DNA from: Marinitoga lauensis
GTDB lineage: Bacteria; Thermotogota; Thermotogae; Petrotogales; Petrotogaceae
DNA length: 64,000 nucleotides
Reading direction: 5' to 3'
NCBI RefSeq assembly: GCF_004135675.1
Contig: NZ_QHLX01000007.1
Span: 62,001 to 126,000 of the forward strand
Shown piece after piece: positions 58,986 through 64,000 of this stretch (its first letter is position 1; each line of letters starts with the position of its first letter). The position numbers and the translations under genes are program-made. Below the pieces are notes generated by a model that saw only the letters and a list, made by a program, of their open reading frames with translations, was not told the DNA's origin and did no database searches.

Positions 58986-59390
58986 ATGTGGAGTGATCCC
59001 GTAGCAGATATGCTTACAAGAATAAGAAATGCAAATCTTGTTATGAAAGAAAGTGTAGAAATTCCAGCATCAAACTTAAAAAGAAATATAGCTGAAATAT
59101 TAAAAAGAGAAGGTTACATTAAAGATTATAAATTTATTGAAGATGGAAAACAAGGAATATTAAAAATTCAATTAAAATATAAAGGTGACAGAAAAAATAA
59201 ACAACACGTTATACACAGCATCATCAGGGTTTCAAAACCTGGTAGAAGAATATATGTTTCTAAAGATAAAATTCCAGTAGTAAAAGGTGGAATGGGTATA
59301 TCAATAATTTCAACTTCAAAAGGTGTTCTTACCGACAAAGAAGCAAGAGAACTTGGAGTCGGTGGAGAATTAATTTGTTACGTTTGGTAG
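58986..59390 (+). CDS. rpsH: 30S ribosomal protein S8
   Basis: 134 residues: [74 protein letters not shown]. It binds helix 21 of 16S rRNA and often regulates the spc operon. Confidence 0.97.
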   Translation: MWSDPVADMLTRIRNANLVMKESVEIPASNLKRNIAEILKREGYIKDYKFIEDGKQGILKIQLKYKGDRKNKQHVIHSIIRVSKPGRRIYVSKDKIPVVKGGMGISIISTSKGVLTDKEARELGVGGELICYVW

Positions 59391-59404
59391 GAGGTGCTGA
59401 ATAA

Positions 59405-59959
59405 ATGTCACGTATATCAAAAAATCCAATAGATATACCAAATGGAGTAGAAGTGACAATTAACGATAATTTAATTAAAGTTAAAGGTCCAAAAGGAGAA
59501 TTAACTCAAGAATATTTACCATATGTTAAATTTGTAATTGAAGATAATAAAATAAAAGTTGAAGGAAACGAAACTTCGATGAAGAGAAAAAGTGATGCAA
59601 AAAGAATAAATATGTTTCAAGGAACTTATGCATCATTGTTAAAAAATATGATTAAAGGCGTAACAGAAGGTTTTTCTAAAGAATTAGAAATAATAGGTAT
59701 TGGTTATAGAGCGGCAATGCAAGGTTCTAAATTAGTATTACAATTAGGATATTCTCACCCAATTGAATACCTTCCACCTGAAGGAATAACAATTGAAGTA
59801 CCAGCACCAAACAAAGTAATAGTTAAAGGAATTGATAAATATTTAGTTGGTGAAGTTGCTGCAAAGATTAAGAGATTTAGAAAACCAAATGTATATTCAG
59901 GAAAAGGTATCAAATATGTTGGTGAGGTAATTATCAGAAAACAAGGTAAGAAAGTTTAA
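59405..59959 (+). CDS. rplF: 50S ribosomal protein L6
   Basis: 184 residues: [28 protein letters not shown], then [24 protein letters not shown] and [17 protein letters not shown]-like ([21 protein letters not shown]). It lies near the factor-binding site. Confidence 0.97.
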   Translation: MSRISKNPIDIPNGVEVTINDNLIKVKGPKGELTQEYLPYVKFVIEDNKIKVEGNETSMKRKSDAKRINMFQGTYASLLKNMIKGVTEGFSKELEIIGIGYRAAMQGSKLVLQLGYSHPIEYLPPEGITIEVPAPNKVIVKGIDKYLVGEVAAKIKRFRKPNVYSGKGIKYVGEVIIRKQGKKV

Positions 59960-59973
59960 GGGAGGCTGACCAG

Positions 59974-60336
59974 ATGATTAAACCCATCCAAAAGAAAAAA
60001 TTAAGAAGAAAAAGACATTTAAGGGTTAGAAGAAAAGTTTTTGGAACTCCTGAAAGACCAAGAATGGCAGTTTTCAAGAGCAATAAACATATATACGTTC
60101 AAATTATAGATGACACAAAAGGTCATACAATAGCAGCTGCTTCTACTGTAGATAAAGATTTCAAATTAGAAAAAACATGGAATATTGAAGCTGCTAAAGA
60201 AGTTGGAAAATTAATTGCTAAAAAAGCTTTAGAAAAAGGAGTATCAAAAGTATCATTTGATAGAGGCGGCTTCAAATATCATGGAAAGATAAAAGCATTA
60301 GCTGATGCTGCACGTGAAGCAGGTCTTGACTTTTAA
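59974..60336 (+). CDS. rplR: 50S ribosomal protein L18
   Basis: 120 residues: [40 protein letters not shown] and [28 protein letters not shown]. It binds 5S rRNA. Confidence 0.97.
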   Translation: MIKPIQKKKLRRKRHLRVRRKVFGTPERPRMAVFKSNKHIYVQIIDDTKGHTIAAASTVDKDFKLEKTWNIEAAKEVGKLIAKKALEKGVSKVSFDRGGFKYHGKIKALADAAREAGLDF

Positions 60337-60353
60337 GGAGGTGTAGACAGGAA

Positions 60354-60887
60354 ATGGCCTTAGATAAAAATTTAATGGCTTCAGCAGCTGCTGAAGAGTT
60401 TGAAGAAAGAATAATAGAAATTAGGAGAGTTACAAAGGTTACTACAGGTGGAAAAAATATCTCATTTAGGGTTGTAGCTGTAGTAGGAAATAGAAATGGA
60501 AAAGTTGGAGTAGGAAGTGGAAATGCAAGAGAAGTCCCACAAGCAATTAGAAAAGCAATACAAAATGCAAAGAAAAATATGATAGAAGTTCCTGTAAAAA
60601 ATGGAACTATTCCTCATGAAGTACTTGGAAGACAGGATGCTTCAAAAGTTCTTTTAAAACCAGCAGGACCAGGTACTGGTATTATAGCTTCTGCAGCAGT
60701 TCGTGCTGTTGTTGAGTTAGCAGGAGTTCATAATATCCTTTCAAAAGCTTTAGGTTCAACAACAGCAATTAACTTATCTAAAGCTACTTTGAATGGATTA
60801 AAAGAATTAAAATCACCAAAAGAATATGCAGAACTCAGAGACTTGAGTGTTACAAAGGTATTCCAAGGTGCCCATAAGGAGGGATAA
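60354..60887 (+). CDS. rpsE: 30S ribosomal protein S5
   Basis: 177 residues: [71 protein letters not shown] and [19 protein letters not shown]. It helps maintain decoding accuracy. ATG 60354 has AAGGAGGTG a little far upstream. Confidence 0.97.
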   Translation: MALDKNLMASAAAEEFEERIIEIRRVTKVTTGGKNISFRVVAVVGNRNGKVGVGSGNAREVPQAIRKAIQNAKKNMIEVPVKNGTIPHEVLGRQDASKVLLKPAGPGTGIIASAAVRAVVELAGVHNILSKALGSTTAINLSKATLNGLKELKSPKEYAELRDLSVTKVFQGAHKEG

Positions 60888-60892
60888 GAGAA

Positions 60893-61078
60893 ATGGCTAA
60901 ATTAAAAATAAAACTTATAAGAGGAAGAGCGGGAAAAAATTATAGACAACTCGCCACCTTAGATGCCTTAGGGTTAAGAAAGCCAAATCAAGAAGTAATA
61001 AAAGAAGATAGACCAGAAATAAGAGGTATGATAACAAAAGTACAACATCTCGTGAAGGTTGAAGAAATTGAAGAATGA
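60893..61078 (+). CDS. rpmD: 50S ribosomal protein L30
   Basis: 61 residues: [56 protein letters not shown]. It starts 5 bases after rpsE. Confidence 0.96.
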   Translation: MAKLKIKLIRGRAGKNYRQLATLDALGLRKPNQEVIKEDRPEIRGMITKVQHLVKVEEIEE

Positions 61079-61090
61079 GGGGTAGCAAAT

Positions 61091-61545
61091 ATGTCTCTTA
61101 AAATATCAGACTTAAAACCCGCCGAAGGATCAAGAAAAGTTGCTAAGAGAACCGGAAGAGGTTGGAGCTCAGGGTTAGGAAAAACAGGTGGAAAAGGTCA
61201 TAAAGGTCAAAAGTCAAGAGGTAAAGGAAAAGTAAGACCAAGCTTTGAAGGTGGTCAAACACCTTTGTTTAGAAGAATACCAAAATATGGATTCACAAAT
61301 GCTCCATTTAAGAAAGTTTATGCAGAAGTAAATATTTCTGTATTAGAAAGTAAATTTGAAGCAAATGAAGAAGTGACACCAGAAAAATTATTAGAGAAGA
61401 AAATAATTAAGAAAATAAAAGACGGTGTTAAAGTATTAGGAAATGGTGAATTAACAAAACCATTAAAAGTTAAAGCACATGCATTTAGTAAAAAAGCACA
61501 AGAAAAAATCGAATCAGCCGGCGGAAGTGTCGAGGTGATTCAGTA

Positions 61546-61546
<1 letters not shown>
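61091..61546 (+). CDS. rplO: 50S ribosomal protein L15
   Basis: 151 residues: [63 protein letters not shown]. Stop and secY start overlap as TAATG. Confidence 0.97.
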
Positions 61547-63478
<1,932 letters not shown>

Positions 63479-63482
<4 letters not shown>

Positions 63483-64000
63483 TTTTAATAAAAACACAAT
63501 CTGAAGTTGATAAGATGAGGCGAGCTGGTAGGCAGCTCGCTATCCTCTTTGAGAAAATAAAAGATTTAGTTGTTGAAGGTTCAAATGCATATGAAGTTGA
63601 AAAATTTGTAAACAGCTATATGAAAGAAAAAGGTTTTATTCCAACATTTAAAGGATATGGTGGATTCCCTTATGCAACATGTATTTCAATGAATGAAGAA
63701 ATTGTACACGGTTTTCCATTAAAAGAAAAAATTTTTAAAAACGGGATATTGTATCAATAGATATGGACTAACCTTAGATGGATATATAGCAGATGCAGCA
63801 AGAACATTTATAATAGGTGAAGTAAGTGAAAAAGTAAAAAAATTAGTAGAAATTACTGAAAAATCGTTTTGGATTGGGATTGAACAAGCTATTCCAGGAA
63901 ATAGGATAGGAGATATCGGCAATGCAATTCAAACTTATGTAGAATCTTTTGGTTTTTCTATTATTAAAGAATATGTTGGTCATGGTGTGGGAAGAAAGTT
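63479..64000 (+). CDS. map: Methionine aminopeptidase, type I (partial, two frame breaks)
   Basis: MILIKTQSEVDKMRRAGRQLAILFEKIKDLV, then FKGYGGFPYATCISMNEEIVHGFP is type I MetAP, which removes the initiator Met. Breaks at GGG 63743-63745 (one G gives KNGDIVSIDMG) and GG 63765-63766 (one G gives GLTLDGYIADAARTF). The first metal ligands (SIDMG and ADAARTF Asp) and HGVGRK at the window edge are present. The C-terminal part lies beyond base 64000. Confidence 0.93.

Overview
The window looks like a chromosome segment of a thermophilic Thermotogota bacterium, most likely from the Petrotogales and close to Marinitoga. The reasons are the very AT-rich DNA, strong GGAGG ribosome sites with many GTG and TTG starts, a fused str/S10/spc ribosomal operon running into secY-adk-map, a DrrA/HpkA-like two-component pair, an Rnf complex, a GlgC/GlgD pair and a secreted type I pullulanase. 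The genus assignment is an inference from gene content and protein style.

Layout. 1-2743: end of an unknown gene, rsfS, a folded rpsB leader, rpsB and miaB. 2786-3676 (-): HD-GYP protein. 3773-3847: tRNA-Thr(CGT). 3995-14548 (+): tilS, ftsH, a hotdog thioesterase, response regulator, histidine kinase, pyrimidine-nucleoside phosphorylase, a secreted phosphodiester glycosidase and an EF-G paralogue. 14663-26492 (+): cobalamin adenosyltransferase, DUF503, a YqeK-like HD hydrolase, an LCP wall-polymer group, an ABC exporter, ndk, an RlmI-like methyltransferase, a PLC-like protein, glgD, glgC, a tail-anchored unknown, a small membrane protein and a radical SAM enzyme. 26506-31063 (+): rnfCDGEAB. 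31185-39547 (-): a degenerate histidine kinase, an RND/MMPL exporter, two membrane proteins, a CtpA protease and a P-loop nucleoside kinase. 39655-39729: tRNA-Gln(TTG). 39829-47729: LysR regulator, 3-hydroxyacyl-CoA dehydrogenase, pullulanase, MFS transporter, CYTH protein and a VWA metallopeptidase-like protein. 47896 to the end (+): promoters, rpsL-rpsG-fusA-tuf, the S10 and spc clusters, secY, adk and the start of map.

Functional picture. Most genes are housekeeping: ribosome, translocon, protein turnover, tRNA maturation. Rnf would couple ferredoxin/NAD redox to an ion gradient. The glg pair, pullulanase and transporters handle alpha-glucans. The LCP group and the CtpA/RND cluster probably serve the envelope.

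Data quality dominates the reading. About 40 reading-frame breaks, all equivalent to ONE MISSING BASE and nearly all inside a run of G or C, interrupt or distort genes, including essential ones (rplB, rplN, secY, adk, map). They look like sequencing or assembly errors. Coordinates for such genes cover the whole gene across the breaks. I did not find a convincing new defence or mobile system. The most interesting leads are the rpsB leader fold, a four-half-site operator at 41647-41678, a short RnfB, a kinase that has lost its phospho-acceptor histidine, and the CtpA/RND envelope cluster.
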